Positions 27,220 through 36,671 of a DNA stretch of 64,000 nucleotides are shown here, piece after piece; position 1 is the first letter of the stretch, and each line of letters opens with the position of its first letter. The DNA is from Parasedimentitalea maritima (GTDB lineage: Bacteria > Pseudomonadota > Alphaproteobacteria > Rhodobacterales > Rhodobacteraceae): positions 62,001 through 126,000 of the forward strand of contig NZ_VAUA01000008.1 of the NCBI RefSeq assembly GCF_005771405.1, read 5' to 3'. The position numbers were made by a program, and so were the translations under genes. Below the pieces are notes generated by a model. The model was given only the letters and a program-made list of their open reading frames with translations. It had not been told where the DNA came from and searched no databases.

Positions 27220-28281
27220 ATGGCTTTGACATTCCCCTCGCTGCTCGACCTTTTGGATCACTCCTATGATAGTGTGATTGATGTCCGTAGTCCCGGTGAA
27301 TTTGCTGAGGATCATATCCCTGGCGCAATCAGTCTGCCGGTTCTGGATAATAGTGAACGTGCTGAAGTTGGTACGATGTATGTCCAGAAAAGCCGGTTCC
27401 TGGCCCGCAAACTTGGTGCGGCAATGGTGTTCAGAAACTCTGCCCATCACATAGAAACAGCACTGGCGGATAAGGATGGGGGGTGGCGACCCTTGGTCTA
27501 TTGTTGGCGCGGTGGTCAGCGATCGGGTTCTTTCACCTGGCTTATGCAGCAGGTTGGCTGGCGCGCTGAACTGATTGAAGGGGGTTATCAAACCTACCGG
27601 AGATTGGTGAAATCTTATCTATATGACCAGCCGCTATCGCATTGCCTGGTGGCATTGGATGGATATACCGGCACCGCTAAAACAGATCTTTTGCAACTGG
27701 CAAAGGATCGAGGTGCGCAGGTGCTGGACTTGGAAGGCTTGGCGAACCACCGGGGGTCATTGTTGGGCGGTATGGCTGGACCTCAGCCAAGCCAAAAGGC
27801 GTTCGAGACCGGTATTGCGTCTTGCCTGGCACGGTTTGACACAACACGCCCAGTTCTGGTGGAGGCTGAATCCAGCAAGATTGGTGATCGAATCATTCCT
27901 CCGTCATTGTGGACCGCGATGAAAGCAGCCCCACGTATTCAGATCGAAGCCCCCGTTGCAGCACGTTGCCGTTATTTGGTGCAGGCCTATGATGATATCC
28001 TGTCTGACGCCGATATGTTACGCCGCAAGCTGGAACCATTGCGCGCACATCGGTCCAATGCGGTGGTGGATGCTTGGCTTGAGATGATCCGCGAGGGCAA
28101 CAAGGTGGCATTGACTGAGTCGTTGATGGTTCACCACTATGATCCGGCCTATTCCAAATCGCGCCAGTTGTTGGATGCTGAGATATTAGCAGAGGTTCAA
28201 GTGTCAGACTTGGACGCCGTAGGGCTGGATGATGCAGCAGACAGGGTTACCGTTTTTTTGCAGCAGTTTGTGCCTGCCTAA
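27220..28281 (+). CDS. mnmH: tRNA 2-selenouridine synthase
   Basis: A 353-aa enzyme with an N-terminal rhodanese domain (catalytic Cys95 in VYCWRGGQRSG) and a C-terminal P-loop domain. It replaces sulfur with selenium in the wobble 2-thiouridine of tRNAs, via a geranylated intermediate, using selenophosphate. The P-loop reads GYTGTAKT, with alanine where glycine is more usual before the lysine. The stop overlaps the convergent selD fusion gene, which would supply its selenophosphate. Confidence 0.92.
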   Translation: MALTFPSLLDLLDHSYDSVIDVRSPGEFAEDHIPGAISLPVLDNSERAEVGTMYVQKSRFLARKLGAAMVFRNSAHHIETALADKDGGWRPLVYCWRGGQRSGSFTWLMQQVGWRAELIEGGYQTYRRLVKSYLYDQPLSHCLVALDGYTGTAKTDLLQLAKDRGAQVLDLEGLANHRGSLLGGMAGPQPSQKAFETGIASCLARFDTTRPVLVEAESSKIGDRIIPPSLWTAMKAAPRIQIEAPVAARCRYLVQAYDDILSDADMLRRKLEPLRAHRSNAVVDAWLEMIREGNKVALTESLMVHHYDPAYSKSRQLLDAEILAEVQVSDLDAVGLDDAADRVTVFLQQFVPA

Positions 28282-30437
28282 ACCAGCTCTATCCCGTCTG
28301 GCCCTGACGTCATTGTCCCGATCACGGCCGCTGATTCACCTGCTTGTTGCAGCTCGTTCAACAGCGTTTCAGCATTGTTGGCACAAACCGCTGCTAGTAA
28401 CCCTCCAGCGGTTTGTGGATCAAACAACAGATCCTGTGCTGAAGAGGTTTGCTGATTAGGCGCCAACGCGCGGTTGTCGGCAAACAGGGACGAGCGAATG
28501 CCCAGGTCGGCCAGTTGCGCAGCGCCTTGCATCAGCGGCACCGCACCGGTGTTCAACCGGGCCCCAAGGCCTGAAGCTTCGCAGATGCCAGACAGGTGCC
28601 CATAAAGCCCAAACCCTGTCACGTCAGTCATGGCGTGTGCGCAGTTCAGGATCTCGGATGCCCGTTCTTGCGGGCGCGACATCTGCGTCAAGGCGGCAGC
28701 GACCCATTCCCCATTGGCCTGGCCTGCCATTTCCGCCGCCATGATCACACCCGATCCAATGGGTTTGGTCAGGATTAAAACATCCCCCGGCAGGGCTCCA
28801 GCCAATGTGACCGCAGGCTGATGACATAGTCCGGTAACGGTGAAGCCAATGGTTAGTTCGTCACCAAGTGAGGTATGGCCTCCGACAATTTCAGAACCGG
28901 CCTCTCTCATCAATTGGCTAGCCGTGGCCATAATCTCTCGCAATGTACGTTCCTGCAATTCGGGAGACATCCGGGGCAGGATTAAATTGGCGGTTGCTGC
29001 CTGAGGCTGCGCCCCCATCGCCCAAATGTCGCCCAGAGCATGTACCGCTGCGATGCGGGCCATCACCACAACATCGTTGGTTAATGCCCGCAGGTGATCT
29101 GAGCTGATAACTTGTTGCACACCGCCGGTCATCAGCAATGCAGCGTCGTCACCGGGCAGAGGCGTAATGTCGTTTCGTTCTGGGCTGGGCAGTGGGGCAA
29201 GGGCGGCGCGCAGAGCATTGCGCCCTACCTTGGCTCCGCAGCCGCCACACATTGGCTTGTCGCCGATGGCCTCCGCCATGCCCAAGGTGTGAAGTGGGGG
29301 CAGGGTGGGTTGTTCCATCACTGGATAGTCGCGGAACTTCGCCATGAATTTCTGATCGATCTGGTTCTTCCAACGCCACATCATTGGGCCGGACAGGGTG
29401 CGGCCCAGTCGTTCAGCCAAAGCCGATTTCTGCCCCAGTGAGATCAGTTTGAGATAGTCTTTTTGAGGTTGATAGGGGCGCAGCTTGCCGCCGCTCAATA
29501 CCGCGCGCAGATTGTCGAACAGCACCGGGGCTTGACGTACGGCATAGACCCCGGCTTTGGGACGCGGCGCGTGAGTCAGATGGGCGCAATCACCGGTGGC
29601 GAAGAGTGCCGGATCTGAACTTTGCAGGTTGGCATCCACGCTGATGAACCCTTTGTTCAAGGTCAGCCCGGTTTCAGAAATCCAACCATAAGGGCGCGCT
29701 CCAGCGGCTCCAGTTGTGAAATCAGACAGAACCTCGCGGCCATCTTGCAATCGGATATGGTCGGGTTGGATGCTTTCAATACCAACGCCTTCCAGCAACG
29801 TCACCCCGTGCTCGGTCAGCGCGACACGTAGCTTGTTGCGGGCCGAGGCACCCAGTGCAGTTAAGGCTTTGGCGCTGTCGATCAGAGTGGCCTGGGCCAA
29901 CCGTCCCTGTGATTTTAGCGCATATGCCATTGCCAGAACCAGTTCGACACCAGCGACACCGCCGCCGATGACTGCGAGATGAGCTGGGGCGAAACCTGCG
30001 CGAAAGGTATCCCACTTGGCGGCAAAAGCGCCCAGCGGTTTGGCTGGAATTGCATGGGCAGCAAAACCGGGCAGGTTCGGCATTTCTGAGGTAATACCGA
30101 TATCAACGGAGGCAACGTCATAGGCAATCGGTGTACGCCCGGGCACCCGTATCATGCGGGCAGCAGTGTCAATTCCAGCGGCAGCGCCGAGCACCACCCG
30201 CGCCCCGGCAAAACGCGCCAGCTTTACCAGATCAATATCCAGATCCGAGCGTTGATAATGGCCTGCTACAAATCCTGGCAACATGCCGGAATAGGGCGCG
30301 GTAGGACCAGGGTTGATGACGGTCAGGCGGCCCCCAGGCAGGGGCGACATGCCCCATTTTCTCAGAACCAGCGCATGGGCATGGCCGCCTCCGATTAAAA
30401 CCAGATCTTTGGTCAACGGCAGGTGAGAGTTTTTCAT
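28278..30437 (-). CDS. selD: Selenide, water dikinase fused to FAD-dependent oxidoreductase
   Basis: A 719-aa two-part protein. Residues 1 to about 380 form a pyridine nucleotide-disulfide/NDH-2-like oxidoreductase, with the FAD loop LVLIGGGHAHALV at the start, a second nucleotide fold at VIGGGVAGVEL and a FATGDCAHL motif. From about 390 it is SelD, with active-site Cys400 and Lys403 in CGGCGAKVG and phosphate-binding segments such as GGHTSLGDEL and DVTGFGLYGH. SelD makes selenophosphate from selenide and ATP; the fused part may supply reduced selenium. Start set at ATG 30437 (MKNSHLPLTK). It is co-oriented 77 bp after mnhG. Confidence 0.92.
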   Translation of the reverse strand: MKNSHLPLTKDLVLIGGGHAHALVLRKWGMSPLPGGRLTVINPGPTAPYSGMLPGFVAGHYQRSDLDIDLVKLARFAGARVVLGAAAGIDTAARMIRVPGRTPIAYDVASVDIGITSEMPNLPGFAAHAIPAKPLGAFAAKWDTFRAGFAPAHLAVIGGGVAGVELVLAMAYALKSQGRLAQATLIDSAKALTALGASARNKLRVALTEHGVTLLEGVGIESIQPDHIRLQDGREVLSDFTTGAAGARPYGWISETGLTLNKGFISVDANLQSSDPALFATGDCAHLTHAPRPKAGVYAVRQAPVLFDNLRAVLSGGKLRPYQPQKDYLKLISLGQKSALAERLGRTLSGPMMWRWKNQIDQKFMAKFRDYPVMEQPTLPPLHTLGMAEAIGDKPMCGGCGAKVGRNALRAALAPLPSPERNDITPLPGDDAALLMTGGVQQVISSDHLRALTNDVVVMARIAAVHALGDIWAMGAQPQAATANLILPRMSPELQERTLREIMATASQLMREAGSEIVGGHTSLGDELTIGFTVTGLCHQPAVTLAGALPGDVLILTKPIGSGVIMAAEMAGQANGEWVAAALTQMSRPQERASEILNCAHAMTDVTGFGLYGHLSGICEASGLGARLNTGAVPLMQGAAQLADLGIRSSLFADNRALAPNQQTSSAQDLLFDPQTAGGLLAAVCANNAETLLNELQQAGESAAVIGTMTSGPDGIELV

Positions 30438-30514
30438 TGTCGGATCGACCTTATCGCGGGTCCCACATAGCTTATGCTTGGGGTCGTCTTGTAGAATTAG
30501 GCGGTGTGAACCGC

Positions 30515-30883
30515 TCAACCCTCGTCGTTGTCTGGCAGGTTTTTAGTTGCCCATGCCCCATCTTCACCTGCTGCTGGCAGGGTGTCGCGACTTTCCCTCT
30601 GGTGGATGTGCACCTTGGCAATGAAATTCGCCGTAATAGGGGCCGTCAGCAGTAGGAAGAGGGTGATCATCAGTTCATGCACTGACAAATACGGCCCGTT
30701 TGCATAGGCATTGGCCATTGATGCCAGCAGAACGCCGCCGACCCCCAAGGTGGTCGCCTTGGTGGGGGCGTGCAGCCGTGACATTGCGTCATTCAGCTTT
30801 AGCAGGCCAAACGAGCCAACCAGCCCAAACAGACCAGCCATGATCAGGAATGCGGTGATCAGGAGTTCGAAAAACTGTTCCAT
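30515..30883 (-). CDS. mnhG: Mrp-type cation/proton antiporter subunit G
   Basis: A 122-aa membrane protein, last of the mnhA-G run. Three hydrophobic segments (AFLIMAGLFGLVGSFGL; GGVLLASMANAYA; LMITLFLLLTAPITA) and SRLHAPTKATTLG match MnhG/PhaG. Start set at ATG 30883, 7 nt after the mnhF stop; a longer frame would overlap mnhF. It helps form the hetero-oligomeric Na+(K+)/H+ exchanger. Confidence 0.9.
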   Translation of the reverse strand: MEQFFELLITAFLIMAGLFGLVGSFGLLKLNDAMSRLHAPTKATTLGVGGVLLASMANAYANGPYLSVHELMITLFLLLTAPITANFIAKVHIHQRESRDTLPAAGEDGAWATKNLPDNDEG

Positions 30884-30890
30884 GTCGGTC

Positions 30891-31160
30891 TCACTCGATG
30901 ATGTTGCCGCGCAGGATGAAACGCGCGTAGGCAACCGTTGAAACAAAGCCAAGCATGGCAACAATCATTGCCGCTTCAAAATAGATCCCGGTGCCCAGGG
31001 CGATACCATAGAGCACCATCAGGGCGATGGCGTTGATGAACATAGTGTCCAAGGCCAGAATACGATCGGCGATTGCATCAGCAAATAACACCTTCCAAAG
31101 GTTCATCAGAATGGCCAGTGCGAAACAGCCAAAGGCGAATATGGCGGCATAAAGGATCAT
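30891..31160 (-). CDS. mnhF: Mrp-type cation/proton antiporter subunit F
   Basis: An 89-aa protein with three membrane helices and the signature ADRILALDTMFINAIALMV of MnhF/PhaF/MrpF. ATGA overlap with the mnhE stop. Structural subunit of the antiporter complex. Confidence 0.92.
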   Translation of the reverse strand: MILYAAIFAFGCFALAILMNLWKVLFADAIADRILALDTMFINAIALMVLYGIALGTGIYFEAAMIVAMLGFVSTVAYARFILRGNIIE

Positions 31161-31654
31161 TCGAAAATCTCCATCAGGCGGCGCTCGTAGCGCTGTTTGA
31201 TCTCGTCACGCACAGCTTCGGGGTCTGGGGCGTCGAGGCAATGCACCAGCAGGGCATGACCCTCGGCTGAGACATCAGCGGTCAGGGTGCCGGGCGTCAT
31301 GGTGATGGTCCCAGCCAGTGTTGTGATGGCTTCGGGGGTGCGCAAGTCCAGTGGGATTGTAACCCAGTTAGGCTGGCGGTTGGCGTTGGATTTAAACACC
31401 ACAATCTTGGCCACCACCACATTGGCCACCACGATGTCGTAAAGCACCAGCAGAATATACTGGATGACCTTTAGCGGTTTGACCAAACGGGGGCGATCAG
31501 GCCAAAACGGTTGGGTGAAAAACGGGATCACCAATCCTAGGCCAAATCCAAACACCAGTGAGTTGAGTGAAAAACCGTTCACCAACAGCAACCACGTCAG
31601 GGTCAGCAGCAGCGTCAGAATTGGGTGAGGTAACAGTCTTTGCAGCAATTTCAT
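31157..31654 (-). CDS. mnhE: Mrp-type cation/proton antiporter subunit E
   Basis: A 165-aa protein with hydrophobic N-terminal segments (LTLLLTLTWLLLVNGFSL) and a soluble C-terminal domain containing TTLAGTITMTPGTLTADVS, the MnhE signature. GGAGG lies upstream of the ATG, and it overlaps the mnhD stop by 4 nt. Confidence 0.92.
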   Translation of the reverse strand: MKLLQRLLPHPILTLLLTLTWLLLVNGFSLNSLVFGFGLGLVIPFFTQPFWPDRPRLVKPLKVIQYILLVLYDIVVANVVVAKIVVFKSNANRQPNWVTIPLDLRTPEAITTLAGTITMTPGTLTADVSAEGHALLVHCLDAPDPEAVRDEIKQRYERRLMEIFE

Positions 31655-33207
31655 TGCTCAGCCCTCCTCAGAACGGCGTCAATGTAGATGTTTGGGTCAA
31701 ACAACTGCGCGGCAGTGGCAGTTGTATAGTCCATCATAGGGCCGGCGAATATAGTCAGGAGAGCCAAGCTTCCAACCAAGGCGAAGCACGCGACAAACGG
31801 CAGCGCTGGGGCATTGGACGCAGGTTCCTCAGTAGGGGCTTGTGTGTCGTCAACGGCTATTTCTGGTTCTGCTTCACGGATGTGGCTGTCATCGTGACTT
31901 TTCCAGAATATCTCGGACCCGGCACGGGCCAGGCCGATGATGGTGATCAACGATCCTGCCAGAATAACCGCCCAGATGTACCAGACCAACTCATGATCCC
32001 GCGCGGCATCCATTACCAGCAGCTTGCCGACAAAGCCGGATAGCGGGGGCATACCAGCCATAGCGATGGCGCCGACAAAGAACAGCGATGCAATCAACCC
32101 GGTCTGCGCCATTGGTCGTTGTGCGATGATGGCGCCGCCGCGGCGTTCAATTATAAGATCGGCAATAAGGAAGAGAAGCGCCGCGGCTAGAGTGGAGTGT
32201 ACAGTATAGTACAAGGCTGCCGCGGTCGCCTGAGGTGTGAACAGGGCCACCGCAATCAAGAGTGTCCCCATCGACGTTATGGCTCCAAAAGCGACCAGTC
32301 GACCTATTTCGCGCGATCCCAGAACACCAAGAGCACCAATGGCCAATGTGAGCATCGCTGCAGGTAGCAACCAGTCACCAACCAGGCCAGCGGTGGCTGC
32401 TACATCGGGTCCAAACACCAGAGTGTACATGCGTAGGATGGCATAGGCCCCGACCTTGGTCATGATTGCAAAAAGGGCCGCCACTGGAAGTGGAGCGTAG
32501 GCATAAGAGGCAGGCAGCCAGAAGTGCAGCGGCAGAACTGCGGCTTTGATGGCAAACACCAGCAGCAACATCACCGCACCCACGCGCAGTAGTGCAGTGT
32601 CATCTGGTGATAACTCAGCTACGCGTACCGCCAGATCGGCCATGTTCAGGGTGCCAGTCACAGCATACAGGGTGCCAAGCGCCAGCAGAAAAAGACTGGA
32701 GCCAAGCAAGTTGTAGACCACATATTGCACCCCAGCCTGCAGCCGCTTGGCGCCGCCACCGTGGATCATCAATCCGTAAGACGCGATCAGCAGCACCTCA
32801 AAGAAGACAAACAGGTTAAACGCATCACCGGTCAAAAACGCGCCTAAAATGCCCATTAGCTGGAACTGTAACAACGCGTGGAAATGGCGGCCACGAGCGT
32901 CCCAACCAGACCCGATGGCGTAAAGAACAACGGCGAGCGCCAGCCCGGCAGTCAGCAGCAACATTAGGGCAGACAAACGATCCAGTACCAGAACGATACC
33001 AAATGGCGCCGGCCAATTGCCCAGTTCATAAACTTGAACTGTGCCATCGGCGGCTTGCACTGCGAGGCCCAGCGTGATGGCAAGGAGAGCCACGGTACAG
33101 GCAAGTGAGAATATCCGCTGCAGGCTAAGATGGTGGCGCAACACCATGATGATAAATGGCGCAACGATGGCGGGCAGCACAACGGGCGCAATCAGCAAGT
33201 GGTTCAT
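31651..33207 (-). CDS. mnhD: Mrp-type cation/proton antiporter subunit D
   Basis: A 518-aa polytopic protein of the proton-translocating complex I ND2/4/5 family, with about 14 helices and conserved charged membrane residues, including the lysine in AIKAAVLPLHFWLPASYA. MnhD works beside MnhA in cation/proton exchange. Coupled by ATGA overlaps on both sides. The C-terminal tail is acidic (around ESEIFWKSHDD to EEPAS) before a final membrane segment. Confidence 0.93.
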   Translation of the reverse strand: MNHLLIAPVVLPAIVAPFIIMVLRHHLSLQRIFSLACTVALLAITLGLAVQAADGTVQVYELGNWPAPFGIVLVLDRLSALMLLLTAGLALAVVLYAIGSGWDARGRHFHALLQFQLMGILGAFLTGDAFNLFVFFEVLLIASYGLMIHGGGAKRLQAGVQYVVYNLLGSSLFLLALGTLYAVTGTLNMADLAVRVAELSPDDTALLRVGAVMLLLVFAIKAAVLPLHFWLPASYAYAPLPVAALFAIMTKVGAYAILRMYTLVFGPDVAATAGLVGDWLLPAAMLTLAIGALGVLGSREIGRLVAFGAITSMGTLLIAVALFTPQATAAALYYTVHSTLAAALLFLIADLIIERRGGAIIAQRPMAQTGLIASLFFVGAIAMAGMPPLSGFVGKLLVMDAARDHELVWYIWAVILAGSLITIIGLARAGSEIFWKSHDDSHIREAEPEIAVDDTQAPTEEPASNAPALPFVACFALVGSLALLTIFAGPMMDYTTATAAQLFDPNIYIDAVLRRAEQ

Positions 33208-33557
33208 GCGTCGTCTCCTGCACCATCGGCATCTTCAATCATGTCAATGTGGTCATCCTTGGCCGACAAATAAGCGCCAAGCGCAATCATCACCACAACA
33301 GCTGTCATACCAAAGGAAATCACGATAGCCGTCAGCACCAATGCCTGTGGCAGTGGATCAGTATAGGCAACTTCGGCATATTTGTTCAGAACCGGTGGGG
33401 CGTTGATCATCAACCGACCCGTGGCAAACAAAAACACGTTAACGGCGTAAGATAGTAGCGACAGCCCCAGAATAACCGGGAACGTACGCTTGCGAAGGAT
33501 CAGATAAATCCCTGCAGCAGTCAGGACGCCAACAGCAGAAGCAAATAGGATCTCCAT
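33204..33557 (-). CDS. mnhC: Mrp-type cation/proton antiporter subunit C
   Basis: A 117-aa NuoK-like membrane protein with three helices and the signature VILGLSLLSYAVNVFLFATG. It begins 2 nt after the mnhA stop, with GAGGAGG upstream, and overlaps mnhD by 4 nt. Confidence 0.93.
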   Translation of the reverse strand: MEILFASAVGVLTAAGIYLILRKRTFPVILGLSLLSYAVNVFLFATGRLMINAPPVLNKYAEVAYTDPLPQALVLTAIVISFGMTAVVVMIALGAYLSAKDDHIDMIEDADGAGDDA

Positions 33558-33559
33558 GC

Positions 33560-36418
33560 TCAGACCTCCTCTTTCAGTTTAGCCGCGTCATCGCGGGCCG
33601 GGTTGATATCCATGGCGTGTTCCGAGTTCATTCCCGGCTGCCAAGCCAAGCGGGCGAGGCTTTCCAGAGTCAGCATCACGGCTCCAACCACAGCAAGGAA
33701 AACGCCGAGATCGAACAGGGCAGCAGTGGCCCATTCGAATTCTTCCAGCGGCGCCCAGTGCAGGTACCCGAAGGCGCTGGTCAGGAAAGGCTGACCGGCC
33801 AACCAGGCGCCCATACCGGTGGCCGCAGCGATCAGAACGCCTGAACCAATAATACCGTGGTAGTACACCTTCTGCCGTTCAGCTGCCCAGCTAAAGCCAG
33901 AGGCCATGTACTGCATTAGCATCGCGATTGCGGCGATCAGACCGGCTATGAAACCACCGCCGGGCAGGTTGTGACCGCGGAAGAAGATATAGGCTGCAAC
34001 CATCAGCGCTAATGGCATCATCACACGTGTAGCCACCACCATCATCAAGGGGTGAGGGTCGCCGTCCTGAGGTGAATCCGGTTTGCGGTTAAGCAAATAG
34101 GCTCGTACTTTGGAACCAAGGATAGCTTCGGTCAGGGCGTAGATCACCAGCGCGGCAATACCCAACACGATAATTTCGCCAAAAGTATCATACCCCCGGA
34201 AGTCAACAAGGATCACGTTGACCACATTGGTGCCACCACCGCCTTTGTATGAATTGGCGAGATGGAATTCCGAAATCGAAGGTGCACTGAAGTCGCGGGT
34301 CATCAGGGCGTAGATCAATCCACCAACGCCGGTACCGGCAACTATGGCAATTACGGCGTCCCGTGCTCGAATGGCAAGTGGGCTTTCGACCGGCGTTTCT
34401 TTGGGCAGGAAGTTCAAAGCGAGCAACATCAGAATGATTGTAACAACCTCAACCGAGATTTGGGTCAGGGCTAGATCGGGGGCCGAAAGATAGTTGAACG
34501 ACAATGAAACGATCAGACCCACCACGCCAATGAGAACCAGTGCCAGCAACCGGTTGCGGTGGTTGAGCACGATGAACCCGGTTGCGGAGACCAGACAAAT
34601 CCAGCCTATCACCGGTAATGCGCCAGCTTGTTGAACGGCACGTGTGGCCTCAGACGCAACACCACTCTGGTAGGCATACAGCGATATCGCGATTGTGAAG
34701 GCCACCATGATGGCAGAGTAGCGGGTGATTGACCCGTTGTGCAGCGCGTCTGTTACGCCACGGCTGGCTCGGGTCAGGGTGCCAAGCAAAGAGTCGAAAA
34801 TCACCTTGGCTTCCGGTCGTGGGGCTGCGTTCCACATCTTTGACAGACGAGGATGCAGCCACAGCAACAACAGACCACCAGTGACCGCTGCCAATGACAT
34901 CCACAGGGCTGGGGTAAACCCATGCCACAGTTTCAGTGAGAAGTAGGGCAACTCACCACCAATCACCGCACCTGCGGCAACTGAAACCAATGGTCCAACG
35001 ATGTGGTTGGAGCCGATGCCAATTGCGATCACCAGGAACACCAAAAAGGCAGGGGCCAGCCAAAGTCCGGTGCCAGGATCGTGGGGATGGGCAGGATAGT
35101 CGTGGCGCTTGGGTCCTAGGAAGACATGGACGATGTAGCGGAATGAATAGGCCGCAGAAAACAGGGCTGCAAAAACAGCCAGACCGGGGATGAAATAAGG
35201 AGATCCCATCCAGCTGGTGTGAAAGGCCTCTTCCAGCATCATTTCCTTGGATAAGAAACCGTTGAAAGGCGGCAGACCTGCCATCGACAGACATGCAATT
35301 AAGGCGATGGTAAAGGTGATCGGCATCAGGAACCGCAATCCACCCAGACGTTTGATGTCGCGGGTATGGGTTTCGTGATCGATGATACCTGCGGACATGA
35401 ACAGCGCTGCTTTGAAGGTGGCGTGGTTGATGATGTGGAACACCGCTGCCACCGCGGCGATCTTGGTACCAAAGCCCAGCAACATGGTGATCAGGCCTAG
35501 ATGACTGACGGTAGAAAACGCAAGCAGTGCCTTAAGATCATCTTTGAACAGGGCAATCACTGCCCCCAGCACCATGGTGATCAAGCCCGTTGTGGCAACA
35601 ATGTAGAACCATTCTGGTGTTCCGGCCAACACGGGCCACATTCGCGCCATCAAGAACAATCCAGCCTTCACCATGGTGGCTGAGTGTAGATAAGCGGAGA
35701 CCGGAGTTGGTGCGGCCATCGCGTGTGGTAGCCAAAAGTGGAACGGAAACTGCGCCGATTTGGTAAAGGCGCCTATCAGGATCAAGATCAACGCGGGCAG
35801 GTACAGCGGGGAAGCTTGGATCAGCTCTTTGTGTTGCAAGATTACAGTAAGATCATAGGAACCGACGATATGGCCAAGAATTAGCATACCTGCGATCATT
35901 GCCAGACCACCTGATCCAGTTACCGCAAGCGCCATGCGGGCGCCTTGACGCCCTTCGGGTAAGTGCTTCCAGTAACCGATCAACAGGAAAGAACTGAGCG
36001 AGGTGAGTTCCCAGAACACCAGCAAGAGCAGGATGTTGTCGGAAAGGACGATGCCGACCATAGCGCCCTGAAACAGCAGAAGATATGTATAGAACTGCCC
36101 CATCGGATCCTCACGCGACAGGTAAAACCGTGCATAAAGGATGATAAGAAGGCCAATCCCCAATATCAGCCCGGCAAACAGTAAGCCCAACCCGTCGAGA
36201 AAGAAGTTGGTGTTCAACCCCAGGCCCGGCAACCAGTCCAGCCGTGCCTGTATCACTTCACCGCGAAGGACAGCAGGTGCGTTTAGCAGTAAGCCGACAA
36301 AGGCCAGAAACGTGGTGAAACCAGCGGAAGCCGCAGCGGCATTTCGCCCGGCGCGGATCAGTAACGCAGGAAACAGCGCGCCAAGAAAAGGCAGGGCCGC
36401 AATCAGAAACAGGGACAC
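33560..36418 (-). CDS. mnhA: Mrp-type cation/proton antiporter fused subunits A and B
   Basis: A 952-aa membrane protein. The first ~750 residues are the ND5-like MnhA part (FELTSLSSFLLIGYW; FPFHFWLPHAMAAPTPVSAYLHSATMVKAG with the key lysine), then the MrpB-like portion including GHNLPGGGFIAGLIAA near the C-terminus. No separate mnhB exists, as in PhaA/B fusions of alphaproteobacteria. Start: GTG at 36418 with GGAGA 8 nt upstream, giving VSLFLIAALPFLG; the longer open frame upstream has low-complexity, non-family sequence. First gene of the antiporter operon, important for pH and Na+ balance. Confidence 0.93.
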   Translation of the reverse strand: MSLFLIAALPFLGALFPALLIRAGRNAAAASAGFTTFLAFVGLLLNAPAVLRGEVIQARLDWLPGLGLNTNFFLDGLGLLFAGLILGIGLLIILYARFYLSREDPMGQFYTYLLLFQGAMVGIVLSDNILLLLVFWELTSLSSFLLIGYWKHLPEGRQGARMALAVTGSGGLAMIAGMLILGHIVGSYDLTVILQHKELIQASPLYLPALILILIGAFTKSAQFPFHFWLPHAMAAPTPVSAYLHSATMVKAGLFLMARMWPVLAGTPEWFYIVATTGLITMVLGAVIALFKDDLKALLAFSTVSHLGLITMLLGFGTKIAAVAAVFHIINHATFKAALFMSAGIIDHETHTRDIKRLGGLRFLMPITFTIALIACLSMAGLPPFNGFLSKEMMLEEAFHTSWMGSPYFIPGLAVFAALFSAAYSFRYIVHVFLGPKRHDYPAHPHDPGTGLWLAPAFLVFLVIAIGIGSNHIVGPLVSVAAGAVIGGELPYFSLKLWHGFTPALWMSLAAVTGGLLLLWLHPRLSKMWNAAPRPEAKVIFDSLLGTLTRASRGVTDALHNGSITRYSAIMVAFTIAISLYAYQSGVASEATRAVQQAGALPVIGWICLVSATGFIVLNHRNRLLALVLIGVVGLIVSLSFNYLSAPDLALTQISVEVVTIILMLLALNFLPKETPVESPLAIRARDAVIAIVAGTGVGGLIYALMTRDFSAPSISEFHLANSYKGGGGTNVVNVILVDFRGYDTFGEIIVLGIAALVIYALTEAILGSKVRAYLLNRKPDSPQDGDPHPLMMVVATRVMMPLALMVAAYIFFRGHNLPGGGFIAGLIAAIAMLMQYMASGFSWAAERQKVYYHGIIGSGVLIAAATGMGAWLAGQPFLTSAFGYLHWAPLEEFEWATAALFDLGVFLAVVGAVMLTLESLARLAWQPGMNSEHAMDINPARDDAAKLKEEV

Positions 36419-36492
36419 GTGATGTTCTCCGGGCTTGGGCAAGGCAAAGTTATAGTTGCCTAAGCAATTTTTGGCTTCTGTGCCAGCCCTTG

Positions 36493-36518
36493 CAGCCCTT
36501 GGAAGGGGCTGATTTTTT
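36493..36518 (+). terminator. Hairpin with T-run in the mnhA/rhodanese divergent region
   Basis: AGCCC...GGGGCT closes a short stem followed by GATTTTTTC on the plus strand. It lies about 150 bp before the rhodanese gene, so it could be an attenuator in the leader or end a small transcript. Confidence 0.35.
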
Positions 36519-36671
36519 CTGACACGCCACGTTTTTATTGAATTCTGCTGCTTAAGTGGTGTCGGTTGGCGACGTTGACAAGAACTTGATGACCTTGTCA
36601 GAGGCTTTTTCTGACCGGTGCCGCAGAACATGTTAGGTCGAAGCAATTCAAAGTGTTGATCCGGAGAGCCC

